This document shows, in pieces, positions 25,243 through 33,775 of a stretch of DNA of 64,000 bases (positions are counted from its first letter, which is position 1; every line of letters starts with the position of its first letter). The DNA comes from Paenibacillus oleatilyticus. Lineage in GTDB: Bacteria; Bacillota; Bacilli; Paenibacillales; NBRC-103111. Under the pieces are notes generated by a model that was not told the DNA's origin, made no database searches, and saw only the letters and a list, made by a program, of their open reading frames with translations. The DNA lies in NCBI RefSeq assembly GCF_018998565.1, contig NZ_JAHNZO010000009.1, positions 124,001 to 188,000 of the forward strand. Direction: 5' to 3'. A program made the position numbers and the translations under genes.

Positions 25243-25423
25243 ATTGCGGTCACCGCGGGCGGCGTCCTGCATGCTCGGCGGTCTTCTTTCGCGGGAGCGC
25301 ACGCGGCCAAATAAACCCGAAAACGGCGCAAGCTTAGTCGAGTCGGGAGGAGTGCTTCGGCTGTACGATAGAACCATGCACGGCAAATGCCGAATTTGAT
25401 GCAAAGGGAAGGAGTGAACCGGG
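25243..25423 (+). other. Short intergenic gap, nothing firm
   Basis: I see no gene, terminator or clear promoter here. AAGGGAAGGAG just before 25424 is the ribosome binding site of the next gene. An interrupted short inverted repeat (CGGCAAATGCCG) lies near 25381-25392. Confidence 0.4.
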
Positions 25424-25978
25424 ATGGTAGTTGACATCGTGATTATCGGCGCCGGTCCCGCCGGGGCAAGCGCCGGGATTTTCGCCGGTCGGGCGGGCAA
25501 GAAGACGGTGCTGCTGGATAACGACCGAAGCGGCACAAGCAAGGCATGGGTAGACAATCATTATGCCGTTATGGGGGTGACGGGGTTCGACCTGTACGAA
25601 ACGGGCAAGCTGCAGGCCCAAAAATGCGGGGCGCAGCTCGTCACCGCCGAGGCCATCGCTATCGAACCGACGGATACGGGGTTTTGTGTCGTGACGGAAG
25701 AAGAAGTGTACGAGGCGGCGTACGTGCTGATCGCATCCGGTCCGGGCCGGGAGCTTGCCGAACAGGCCGGCATCGAACTGAAATCCGGCGAAGGCCGAAG
25801 CTATATTAAAGTGGATGCCGAGGGGAGAACGAACGTCCCTGGTATTTGGGCCGCAGGGTTGTGCACCGGCGTGAGCATGCACGTGGCCGTTACGGCGGGA
25901 GACGGCGCTCGCGTGGCGATCCATATGCTGAGCGAAATGAACGGCAAACCGTACGTCGATCACGATATGATGTGCTGA
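25424..25978 (+). CDS. Minimal thioredoxin-reductase-like FAD protein
   Basis: A 184-residue flavoprotein with the FAD loop IIGAGPAGASAGIFAG and the closing motif GIWAAGLCTGVSMHVAVTAGDGA. It is only about 60 percent of the length of thioredoxin reductase: the NADPH domain and the redox CxxC are absent. Small single-domain relatives are known in Bacilli, so it is not necessarily truncated. It may oxidise or isomerise a substrate or act with another reductase. It is followed 13 bases later by the PhyH 2 start. Confidence 0.75.
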   Translation: MVVDIVIIGAGPAGASAGIFAGRAGKKTVLLDNDRSGTSKAWVDNHYAVMGVTGFDLYETGKLQAQKCGAQLVTAEAIAIEPTDTGFCVVTEEEVYEAAYVLIASGPGRELAEQAGIELKSGEGRSYIKVDAEGRTNVPGIWAAGLCTGVSMHVAVTAGDGARVAIHMLSEMNGKPYVDHDMMC

Positions 25979-25991
25979 GGAGATGACGAAC

Positions 25992-26825
25992 ATGGAGCAG
26001 CAAACGATTGGGCAAGCGGAGAAGGCGTTTTTCGAGAAGGAAGGATATCTCGTGCTCAAGCGCTTTTTTTCCGAGGAAGCCGTAAGGGCGCTGAACGAAG
26101 CTTATCACAAGGTATGGATGGAGCTAATGGCGGACGGCAAAATCGTGCAGGCGGCCAACCGCCCGTTCGACAGCTTGTATCCCCGGCTCCGGGACTATCA
26201 CCGCGGTAATGAGGCCATTACCCGGTTTATTTTGGACGACCGGGCGATGGACGCGCTCGAAGCGCTGACCGGCGAGGAGATGCTGGCCTGCCAAACGAGC
26301 TATTATTTCAAAGCGCCGGGCGCCAAAGGGCTGCCTTTGCACCAGGACAACTACAGCATCGGCGCTTACCCGGATACGACTTACGCCATCTGGGTCAGTC
26401 TGGACGTATCCGACGAGCGGAACGGCGGTTTGCGGGTCGTCCCGGGTTCCCACGTTTTTGACATCGTTTCGCCGGAGTCCGTTCATGAGAAGGTGAACGT
26501 TTACGGCAAACGCATTCAAGTGCCCGAAGGCTTCGAGCAGAAGGAGCTCGCCAACGACATCGGAGACGTCGTTATTTTTAACGGCAACCTTTTGCACGGG
26601 TCGTCGGACAATCATTCCCGGGATTCGTTCCGCCGGGCGATCGTTACGCACTACGCGCGCGCAAGCGTCGAAAAAATTACGCTGAATTACAGTTACCTGC
26701 TGAACCGCAAAGGGGAGAAGGTTCGCCGCAAGCTGAACCCTGCAGCGCGGGTGGTCGAGACGAAAGAGTCGCTGTTTGAATTCAAAGAAGCCAAATTTTT
26801 CGATCAAATCATTCATCGGGGTTAG
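25992..26825 (+). CDS. PhyH-family oxygenase 2
   Basis: A 277-residue Fe(II)/2-oxoglutarate oxygenase candidate, paralogous to 7409-8230. Iron ligands are seen in GLPLHQDNYSIG and in GNLLHGSSDNHS, with a 2-oxoglutarate Arg in SFRRAIV. ATG 25992 is preferred because GAGGAG (25977-25982) is at proper spacing; ATG 25983 abuts it. Two such oxygenases in one cluster suggest two separate oxidations or successive steps. Confidence 0.85.
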   Translation: MEQQTIGQAEKAFFEKEGYLVLKRFFSEEAVRALNEAYHKVWMELMADGKIVQAANRPFDSLYPRLRDYHRGNEAITRFILDDRAMDALEALTGEEMLACQTSYYFKAPGAKGLPLHQDNYSIGAYPDTTYAIWVSLDVSDERNGGLRVVPGSHVFDIVSPESVHEKVNVYGKRIQVPEGFEQKELANDIGDVVIFNGNLLHGSSDNHSRDSFRRAIVTHYARASVEKITLNYSYLLNRKGEKVRRKLNPAARVVETKESLFEFKEAKFFDQIIHRG

Positions 26826-26826
26826 C

Positions 26827-28290
26827 ATGAGTTTGCCGGACCTCGATACGTACGGGTTTATGAACGTTCTTGCGCAGCGCCGGGGGGTGTGTTTTGTACA
26901 CGCTGACGACGGGGAGGAAACCTACGAACGATTGCACGAAACGATCGACTGGAATGCCCGCGCGCTCCGCAAGCTAGGCTGCACGACGGGACGGGGCGGT
27001 TGTGTGGCGCTGAATGTGCTCCTCGGGTGGCGGGCGGTGCCCGTGCTGCTCGCTGCACTCCGCGAAGGGGTCACGGTCGTGCCGGTCGATCCGTTCCGCA
27101 GCCCCGAATTGACGGCACGAGTGCTGAAGGAGGTGCGTCCGCTGCTGGTTCTCAACCAAGAGCAGTTGGAGACGGACGGGCGCATCGCGCTGTCCCGGGT
27201 CCCGGAAACGCCCCCTTCCCGACAGGGCGGTGCGTTGAGCGGCGTAGCGCTTATTATGTATACCTCGGGTACGGGAGGGTTTCCGAAGGGGGTTATGCTC
27301 ACGTATCGCAACCTGTGGAGCAACGTGACGGATATTCTCGGCTATTTCGGTCTCCGTCCGGAGGACCGCCTGATGCTGGTGCGCCCGCTCACCCATGCTT
27401 CCGCTATAACGGGAGAGCTGCTGCCTGCGCTGTACTGCGGCTGTTCCATTGCCGTTAAGCCGCATGACGTTTCGCCGTTGCGGGTCATCCGCGATATCGA
27501 GGAGCAGAGGCCAACGGTGCTGTGCACGACGCCGACGGTCGCCTCCGCTTTCGCGCATTTTGCCGACCGGTACGACGTGACGTCACTGCGCAGTATTATG
27601 CTCAGCGGAGAGCTGCTGCTGTCCTCCCACTACGATCGTATCGCCCCGGCCTTTCCTTCCGCTGCCGTAGGCAACGCCTACGGGCTGACCGAGGCTTCTC
27701 CGCGCGTCAGCTGCCAGCCGGACATCCGCCAGGCGGATTCGCTGCATTGTGTCGGCCGACCGCTACGCCAAGTGAAGGTTAAGATCGCCGGCCGGGGGGG
27801 AGAACCGCTGCCGGAAGGCGAACGGGGCGAGCTCTGGGTATCGGGTCCGAACGTGATGCTGGGCTATTACGGAGACGAGCCGGCCACCCGCCGCAAGCTG
27901 CAGGACGGCTGGCTGCGCACGTCCGATCTGGCTTCCGTCCACGGCGGTATGCTCTACGTGCACGGCCGCGCCGACGATCTCATTATCCGCGGGGGCGTGA
28001 ATGTTCATCCGGCCGAGATCGAATCGTTTCTGCTGGGTATCGAAGGCGTTACGGAAGCTTTGGTGTTCGGCCGCCGGGACGCGAACGTGATGCGGGCGGT
28101 CGCTTGGCTGGTGACGGAGCCGGAGTTGGAACGCAGCGACGTGTACCGGCGCATTTTGCGGGCAAAGCGGGATGCGAGGCTGTGGCCGGATGCGATCGAA
28201 ATCAAATCCGTCCTGCCAAAAACTTCCTCGGGCAAGCTGATTCGGCCGAGGATGGAAAATGGCGAAGGAAAGGAAGGGAATAAGCATTGA
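26827..28290 (+). CDS. ANL-superfamily acid ligase 2
   Basis: A 487-residue AMP-forming ligase with canonical motifs: MYTSGTGGFPKG, NAYGLTEASPR, then the WLRTSDLA and GRADDLIIRGGVNVHP hinge, and KTSSGKLIRP carrying the catalytic Lys. This makes it a better-formed enzyme than the first ligase at 2914-4398. It begins one base after the PhyH 2 stop and overlaps the methyltransferase gene. It could activate a fatty acid, an aromatic acid or the finished chain. Confidence 0.87.
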   Translation: MSLPDLDTYGFMNVLAQRRGVCFVHADDGEETYERLHETIDWNARALRKLGCTTGRGGCVALNVLLGWRAVPVLLAALREGVTVVPVDPFRSPELTARVLKEVRPLLVLNQEQLETDGRIALSRVPETPPSRQGGALSGVALIMYTSGTGGFPKGVMLTYRNLWSNVTDILGYFGLRPEDRLMLVRPLTHASAITGELLPALYCGCSIAVKPHDVSPLRVIRDIEEQRPTVLCTTPTVASAFAHFADRYDVTSLRSIMLSGELLLSSHYDRIAPAFPSAAVGNAYGLTEASPRVSCQPDIRQADSLHCVGRPLRQVKVKIAGRGGEPLPEGERGELWVSGPNVMLGYYGDEPATRRKLQDGWLRTSDLASVHGGMLYVHGRADDLIIRGGVNVHPAEIESFLLGIEGVTEALVFGRRDANVMRAVAWLVTEPELERSDVYRRILRAKRDARLWPDAIEIKSVLPKTSSGKLIRPRMENGEGKEGNKH

Positions 28291-29051
28291 GTGAAGAAGT
28301 GTGGCATGCATTTTTCGGATCGGACTATTTGACCTTTTCCGAAGTCATTCTTTCCCCTGAGCGAACCCGGTTTGAGGTCCAGCGCATTTTGGAGCTGCTG
28401 GACCTGCCGCCGGCCGCGTCGATTCTCGATTTGGGGTGCGGGCAAGGAAGAATTGCGGTTCCGCTGGCGAAGATGGGCTACCGGGTGACCGGCTACGACG
28501 GTTCCCCTGAGCTGCTGGAGGCTGCTCGGCGCAGGGCGGCAGAGGCCGGAGCGGACGTAAAGTTCCTGCACGGCGACATGCGGGACCTCGACTTCGACGA
28601 GGAATTCGATGCGGTTCTTAACGTAGGCACAGCTTTCGGTTATATCGCCGACGAAGAAGGCGACCGTCGCATATTGAATCGCGTGCGATTGGCGCTGAAG
28701 CCCGGCGGTTCGTTTCTGCAGGAGACGGAGAACCGGGATTACAAGCTGCAGGGCCTCCGCAATACATGGAACGAGATGAACGGGCGCCCGGTGTTCTCGG
28801 AACGGCAATTCGACAGCGTATCCGGACGCTGGACCGAGCGGATCTTCTGGTTCGAAGGCAGCGAGAAAAAGGGAACGGTGTTGAATGTGCGGCTGTATGC
28901 CGCCACCGAATTAATCGCGATGACGCAAAACGCCGGTTTGCGGGTGACCGATGTATTCGGCGGGTTCGATTTCTCCCCGCTGAAGGCGGACAGTCCCCGC
29001 ATGCTGATATTGTCCAAAAAGGAGCAGAGCCGATGGAGAGCAAACATGTGA
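28287..29051 (+). CDS. SAM-dependent methyltransferase
   Basis: A 254-residue class I methyltransferase starting at TTG overlapping the ligase stop. Motif I is LDLGCGQGRIAVPLA, with an acidic residue in TGYDGS and motif post-I GDMRDLDF. It lacks a recognisable acceptor-specific motif, so O-, N- or C-methylation cannot be chosen. It is followed by a cupin gene that overlaps its end by 19 bases. Confidence 0.83.
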   Translation: MSEEVWHAFFGSDYLTFSEVILSPERTRFEVQRILELLDLPPAASILDLGCGQGRIAVPLAKMGYRVTGYDGSPELLEAARRRAAEAGADVKFLHGDMRDLDFDEEFDAVLNVGTAFGYIADEEGDRRILNRVRLALKPGGSFLQETENRDYKLQGLRNTWNEMNGRPVFSERQFDSVSGRWTERIFWFEGSEKKGTVLNVRLYAATELIAMTQNAGLRVTDVFGGFDFSPLKADSPRMLILSKKEQSRWRANM

Positions 29052-29383
29052 TCATTCCGAAGGAAAAGATGGTATGGAGTCCCGGCGTCTACGAAAATAC
29101 CGAAATGTGTTATCTGTGGGACGATCCTGAACTGGAGCGCAGAGTGTTTCTGCTCAAAATGAAGCCGGGCAGCGTCATCCCGATGCACGATCATCCGCAG
29201 CGGGAAATTGCGATGCTGCTGGAGGGCGAGATGATCTTAAACGAGACGGAAATTATGCGGGAAGGCGACTTTCTCACGGCGGGCCTTGGCGAGAGCCACG
29301 AAGTGACGACGGAAAAAGGCTGCGTGCTGTTTTTGTATATCGATTACAATGTCGAGAAGAAGAAGATCGTTGATGCGTTATGA
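29033..29383 (+). CDS. Small cupin
   Basis: A 116-residue single-domain cupin. The first metal motif is MHDHPQREIAMLLEGE; the second, GLGESHEV, keeps a His. Such proteins act as small isomerases, oxygenases or binding proteins. It overlaps both neighbours, so it is coexpressed with the two methyltransferases. Confidence 0.78.
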   Translation: MESKHVIIPKEKMVWSPGVYENTEMCYLWDDPELERRVFLLKMKPGSVIPMHDHPQREIAMLLEGEMILNETEIMREGDFLTAGLGESHEVTTEKGCVLFLYIDYNVEKKKIVDAL

Positions 29384-30474
29384 GGCGATGCGAGGTGAAT
29401 ACGACGAACGGCAGCACCACTCTGTTCAACGAAGCATACCATGCGGCCTATGATTACGTCTCGGATTATACGGCATTTTCGCTGCTTCGCGCGCTGAGGA
29501 CAGCCGGCGTTCCGATTCGCGGCGGCTTTTCGGAAGAGGAAGCCGTGCAGCGGCTCGGCTGCTTGCCGCAGTACCGTCCGCATGTGCGGTGGGTGCTGGC
29601 TTTTCTGGTCCAGCAGCAAGCATTGACTGTTTCGGCACAAGGAGAATATATGGAAGTCCGTCCGGAGGCTTGGTATCGTCCGGCCCAGGCGGCGGGCTTG
29701 AATTTAAACATCGAACCGTCGATGAGGCTTATCGACTACGTCATTTCGTGTTGGCCCGCGATCGTTCAAGGCAAAGCCGATCCGCTTCATGTGATGTTCG
29801 GTTCGCAGGGCTCCTCCCTTTGGGAGCGCTATTTCAACAACGGCCACGACTTGTATGCGGTTCACAATCAATGGGCCGCCGAATCGCTGGCCGACGAAAT
29901 GCCGGATGACCGGAAAGCCAAAGTGCTGGAGGTCGGCGTGGGATACGGGTCGGCAGCGCGTGCGCTGCTTGCCGAATGCCAGCTGCGCTCTCAGGAGATC
30001 GACACGTACTTGCTGTCCGATGTCAGTCCCCTCCTGGCCGGTAAAGCGAAGGGAATGTTGGCAGCGGACTATCCCCGCGTTGCGATCCAGTCCCGTAGAA
30101 TCGACATCAACCGCATTCAAGGCGTGTCCGCCTGTTCGTTTGATTTCATCTATGCGGTTAACGTCATTCATTGCGCCGAGTCCGTTCGGGATACGCTGGC
30201 CATGCTGCGAGAGCTGCTGTCCGAAGGCGGCTGCCTTGTGGTCTCGGAATGCGTGAGAGCCGATTATGCCAGCCGGCTTCATCAGGAGTTCGTCTTCTCC
30301 TTGCTGCCAGGGTTCGGCAACGTGCAGCCATGGCCGGAGGCCCCGCCTTGCTTCGGCTTCCGGACTGCCGAGGACTGGCGGCAGCTGATGCAGGCCGCAG
30401 GGTTCCGCAAGGCGCAGGCGGAAGTCAACGCAGGGGCTCAGGTCCGGGGCGTGATGATTAAGGGCTGGGTTTAA
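29380..30474 (+). CDS. Class I methyltransferase with an N-terminal extension
   Basis: A 364-residue protein. SAM motif I is VLEVGVGYGSAARALLA at about residues 182-198; later YAVNVIHCAESVRDTL and VVSECVR resemble PKS-type C-methyltransferases (Methyltransf_12). The N-terminal 170 residues form a helical domain reminiscent of dimerising O-methyltransferases. ATG 29380 overlaps the cupin stop; GTG 29395 is an alternative. It ends the central operon just before the second palindromic repeat. Confidence 0.78.
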   Translation: MRRCEVNTTNGSTTLFNEAYHAAYDYVSDYTAFSLLRALRTAGVPIRGGFSEEEAVQRLGCLPQYRPHVRWVLAFLVQQQALTVSAQGEYMEVRPEAWYRPAQAAGLNLNIEPSMRLIDYVISCWPAIVQGKADPLHVMFGSQGSSLWERYFNNGHDLYAVHNQWAAESLADEMPDDRKAKVLEVGVGYGSAARALLAECQLRSQEIDTYLLSDVSPLLAGKAKGMLAADYPRVAIQSRRIDINRIQGVSACSFDFIYAVNVIHCAESVRDTLAMLRELLSEGGCLVVSECVRADYASRLHQEFVFSLLPGFGNVQPWPEAPPCFGFRTAEDWRQLMQAAGFRKAQAEVNAGAQVRGVMIKGWV

Positions 30475-30737
30475 GACATCCGAGAGAATGTCATCAGAGT
30501 GTTGAGAAAGTGGGCTTTTACAAAAATAGAGAAGCATACGGAGGTGGGGTATCCACTGGAGAAGCGATAGCGGCCGCCTTTGTCTTCGGGAAATGTCCGC
30601 TAATAAGCGGCTTCCAATCAAATTTCCCGAGGACAACAGCGGTCGGAAGTGGATACCCCACCCCTTCGTAACCTCTATAATTCTATTCGACCACTTTCTC
30701 AACAAGCTCAAGACATCCGAGAGGATGTCTTTTTTTT
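30473..30737 (+). repeat. Terminator-embedded palindromic repeat, copy 2
   Basis: The same element as at 10068-10282, here about 205 bp between TGTTGAGAAAGTGG (30500-30513) and CCACTTTCTCAACA (30691-30704). It is flanked by a 20-base terminator hairpin duplicated with one mismatch (30473-30492 and 30710-30729); only the right copy has a T tract. Inner stems match copy 1 with compensated changes, for example GGGGTATCCACT pairing with AGTGGATACCCC. It is non-coding. Together with the araC promoter region it fills the 445-base gap after 30474. Confidence 0.8.
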
Positions 30738-30738
30738 C
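30711..30738 (+). terminator. Rho-independent terminator of the central operon
   Basis: GACATCC-gaga-GGATGTC is followed by eight T residues. The upstream duplicate (30475-30492) has a mismatched stem and no T tract. Confidence 0.85.
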
Positions 30739-30794
30739 GGGCCCGAAACCTTCGTCGCCCCACGGTCCGGACGCATGATTTTCCACATGGCGAA

Positions 30795-30919
30795 AAAAGC
30801 CGATTCCTTCCCTATTAAAGCCGACTCCGTGATAAGAAAAGCCGAGTTGCCAGCGCACGAAACGCCTATCATAAACGGTAGGACGGCAACACAACTATTC
30901 ATGGGCAGGAGGGAATCGA
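30795..30919 (+). promoter_or_regulatory. Three direct repeats at 21-bp spacing upstream of the araC-type gene
   Basis: GCCGATTCC, GCCGACTCC and GCCGAGTTGCC start at 30799, 30820 and 30841, each preceded by AAA, exactly 21 bases apart. Two helical turns between direct half-sites is the geometry used by AraC at its I1/I2 sites. AGGAGGG at 30907-30913 is the ribosome binding site for TTG 30920. The regulator likely binds here itself. Confidence 0.6.
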
Positions 30920-31612
30920 TTGATTGTTTTATGGGATGTCGATCATGAAAAAGGTTCGGGCACGATTGTCGGGCATGAGATCGAGGAAATGCAGGAATAT
31001 GTTCCTATTCGATGCGCGACGCATTGGGAAGAGGTAAGCGCCAGCGTGCAGGAAGGCTGCGGGGCTTTGTTTACAATGACTTCCCGGACCGAGCCGCCGC
31101 CGGAAGGGGACGGGGGCGCGCTTCCGTCCGGCGTTCCGCAATATTTAATTACGCACGTCGACAAGCAGGCCAAACTGCTGATCCGTTTTTTTCTGTTCTA
31201 TTTGGCGTCGCTCTCGCTGGATTCGAACCGGCCTCTCCAACCGTCGTCTGCCGGCGCGCACGAGATCGACTGGAACAAATCGATTCAATACATCCATGAC
31301 AATCTGGATAACAGCGAGCTTTCTTTGGAGGAGGTAGCGAAGCAAAACTACGTATGCAAATGGCATTTTTCGAAAATGTTCAAGAAGCAATTCGGCATCA
31401 CCTTCCGGGAATTTCTTATTCGGGAGCGCATCGATTTGGCCAAACGAATGCTGCTGACCGACGAATCGGTGACCAATGTGTGCTATGCGGTCGGGTACGG
31501 GGATTTGACGCATTTTGGCCGCATGTTTCAAAAAAAGGTCGGCATGCCGCCTTCCCGGTTTAAAAGCATGCATTGGAAAAAAACGGGAAGCAGGGAGGGG
31601 AGTCTCGGATGA
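30920..31612 (+). CDS. AraC-family transcriptional regulator
   Basis: A 230-residue regulator. The C-terminal about 100 residues hold the double HTH of AraC/XylS proteins: LSLEEVAKQNYVCKWHFSKM, FREFLIRERIDLAKRMLL, then SVTNVCYAVGYGDLTHFGRMF. The N-terminal 110 residues are not a typical cupin and may be a degenerate sensor. TTG 30920 is supported by AGGAGGG. Its gene overlaps the TPR gene, so it leads the polyketide synthase operon and probably activates the cluster. Confidence 0.85.
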   Translation: MIVLWDVDHEKGSGTIVGHEIEEMQEYVPIRCATHWEEVSASVQEGCGALFTMTSRTEPPPEGDGGALPSGVPQYLITHVDKQAKLLIRFFLFYLASLSLDSNRPLQPSSAGAHEIDWNKSIQYIHDNLDNSELSLEEVAKQNYVCKWHFSKMFKKQFGITFREFLIRERIDLAKRMLLTDESVTNVCYAVGYGDLTHFGRMFQKKVGMPPSRFKSMHWKKTGSREGSLG

Positions 31613-32550
31613 AAAAGTCAATCGTCTTGACGGCAGCTCTGATGATCGTCATTCTCGCGGCTTTGTGGGCGTATATGACCTGGACAAGCCCTTACAAGCT
31701 GCCGTCCGTGTCGTCCGACGTTCCGTGGACGTCTTATCAGTTGGATTTCAGTAAGGAAGAGAAGTCGTACCGCAATGCGAAATCGCTCGGGGAGAAGCCG
31801 GAGCCGCCCGCCCTGCCCCTCACGAGCGAAGAAGCGGCCGACCGGGCTTACGCCTACGCTCTTTCGCTGTCCAAGGCCGGCGACGGGAAACGGGACGAGC
31901 GAATCCGGTATTTGCAGGAAGCCGTAAGGCTCGTTCCGCGAAATTTGGCCTACAGCACGCCGCTCCGGCGCGAAATGGCGGCGGCGGGCCAAGGCGAAGC
32001 TTTCGTTCAATTCATGGACGGGCTGAAGGAGGCGGATCTGCCGCAGGTGCGCCTGCAAAAGGCGATGTCGCTCGTCGACCGGCTGCAGGAGCCGACAATC
32101 GGAACGGCATCGCTCGGACAATTATCATACTTGTCCATCGAAGTGCTGGATAAGGTGCTCGAAGACAATCCGTACGATTGGATGGCTCATTACGCCCGCG
32201 GAGTGAATAACCTGTACTGGCCTGTCGGGCTGCAGCGGATCGATAAATCGATTCAGGATTTAGCGTTCTGCGTTGCGGTGGCGCACAGCTTCGCCGACCG
32301 TTCCCCCGTGCTCTGGCCGAAAGCCTACACGGCGCTCGGCGACGCGCTGGTCAAGAAAGGCGACGTGAAAGAAGGCATGCAGGTCTGGAAGGACGGACTG
32401 AAGCGATTTCCGGAGCATGAGGAACTTAAGCGGCGCGTTCAGGCCGGTAACGGGCAGGCGGAGCAAATCGTCGCGAAGGAACGGGGCATGGAGCAGTTTC
32501 AACGTCCGGCGCCCGATATGACCGACTTCAGCGTCATTTGGAACAAGTAA
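31609..32550 (+). CDS. Membrane-anchored TPR-like protein
   Basis: A 313-residue protein with one N-terminal transmembrane segment (residues about 4-25) and then helical repeats: RIRYLQEAVRLVPRNL, then KAYTALGDALVKKGDVKEGM and FPEHEELK are TPR-like. The rest should face outside. ATG 31609 follows GGGAGGGG. It is the first structural gene before the ketosynthases and may, with the ASPIC/UnbV lipoprotein, form an extracytoplasmic scaffold; that is inference. Confidence 0.65.
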   Translation: MKKSIVLTAALMIVILAALWAYMTWTSPYKLPSVSSDVPWTSYQLDFSKEEKSYRNAKSLGEKPEPPALPLTSEEAADRAYAYALSLSKAGDGKRDERIRYLQEAVRLVPRNLAYSTPLRREMAAAGQGEAFVQFMDGLKEADLPQVRLQKAMSLVDRLQEPTIGTASLGQLSYLSIEVLDKVLEDNPYDWMAHYARGVNNLYWPVGLQRIDKSIQDLAFCVAVAHSFADRSPVLWPKAYTALGDALVKKGDVKEGMQVWKDGLKRFPEHEELKRRVQAGNGQAEQIVAKERGMEQFQRPAPDMTDFSVIWNK

Positions 32551-32569
32551 ACGGCAAAGGTGGATGGAA

Positions 32570-33775
32570 ATGAAGGAAGTAGTCGTCAGCGGAATGGGAG
32601 TGCATACGTCCATCGGCTTCGGCACGGAGACGTTCTGGAGCGGTCTGCTTCAAGGCGCGTGCGGCATCGGTACGGTCGGCGTGTTCGACGTGAGCGGCCA
32701 TAACCACAAGCGAGCGTGCGAAATCAAGCGGATGCAGCCGTCCGCGTATTTTCAAGACCGGGTGTCCGGCATGGGAAGAACGACGGGCATCGTCACGCCG
32801 GCCGTGGAGGAGGCGCTGCAGGACGCCGGACTTGCTCCCGACGGACTGTCTGCTTATCGGATCGGCCTGTGCATCGGAACGACGATGGGGGAGATTGAGC
32901 CTCTGGAAAAAACATTGAGCGGGGACCCGGTCGATACGCCCGGAGGACCGCATACGATTGCCGCTCACTTAAGCCGCCTGCTTCGTTTGTCCGGACCCCA
33001 ATGGACTTTCACGAACGCCTGCTCGGCCGGTAATTTTGCCATCGCCAGATGTATGGAAGAGCTGCGGCTGGGACGGGCGGACATCATGATCGCGAGCGGA
33101 GTCGACTCGCTCTCTTGGGTGGCGTTTACCGGCTTCGCAAGCCTTCGCGCGATGTCGCCGGACGTGTGCCGGCCGTTCGACCGGAAGCGGCAGGGGCTTA
33201 TTCTTGGCGAAGGCGCCGGCGTCCTTGTGCTGGAGACGCGAGAGCACGCGGAAAAACGCCGGGCGCAGGTCAAGGCGACGCTGCTCGGCTACGGACTGTG
33301 CTGCGACGCGCACCATATCACGCAGCCCGATCCGTCTGCCAAAGGAGCGGTCCGGGCGATGCGGCAGGCGCTTGCCATGTCCGGTCTCACGCCGGGCGAT
33401 ATCAGCCATGTGAGCGCCCATGGCACAGGCACGATCGCGAACGATCAGATGGAAACGAAAGCGATCGCGGAAGTGTTTGCCGGCAGCGGCCGCACGGTGA
33501 CCGTCAATTCGATCAAAGGCCATATCGGCCATACGCTGGGGGCGGCGAGCGCTATCGAAGCCGTGATGGCGGTGAAGGCGATCGAAACGGGCCTGTTCCC
33601 GCCGACGCTGCATACGGAGGACATCGATCCGTTATGCACGCATGACAGCGTCCGGTTGAACCGCAGTGTCCGGTCCGAACCTGTAGAGGCCGTTCTGTCC
33701 AATTCCTACGCCTTCGGGGGAATCAATTCGTCCATCGTATTGGCCGGTCCGAAAGGAGGGAAAGCCGCATCATGA
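32570..33775 (+). CDS. Ketosynthase alpha (FabF/KASII type)
   Basis: A 401-residue KASII-fold ketosynthase with the complete triad: Cys in NACSAGN, His in SAHGTGT, His in KGHIGHT. The start at 32570 follows AAAGGTGG at proper spacing; ATG 32564 abuts it. It condenses malonyl-ACP with the growing acyl-ACP. It overlaps the half-length CLF-like gene by 4 bases, the order seen for KS/CLF pairs of reducing type II systems. Confidence 0.88.
   Translation: MKEVVVSGMGVHTSIGFGTETFWSGLLQGACGIGTVGVFDVSGHNHKRACEIKRMQPSAYFQDRVSGMGRTTGIVTPAVEEALQDAGLAPDGLSAYRIGLCIGTTMGEIEPLEKTLSGDPVDTPGGPHTIAAHLSRLLRLSGPQWTFTNACSAGNFAIARCMEELRLGRADIMIASGVDSLSWVAFTGFASLRAMSPDVCRPFDRKRQGLILGEGAGVLVLETREHAEKRRAQVKATLLGYGLCCDAHHITQPDPSAKGAVRAMRQALAMSGLTPGDISHVSAHGTGTIANDQMETKAIAEVFAGSGRTVTVNSIKGHIGHTLGAASAIEAVMAVKAIETGLFPPTLHTEDIDPLCTHDSVRLNRSVRSEPVEAVLSNSYAFGGINSSIVLAGPKGGKAAS

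Noticed and set aside
30593..30948. Small open frames across the second repeat
   Set aside because: They run through the palindrome, the terminator and the araC promoter repeats and have no ribosome binding site or protein similarity.
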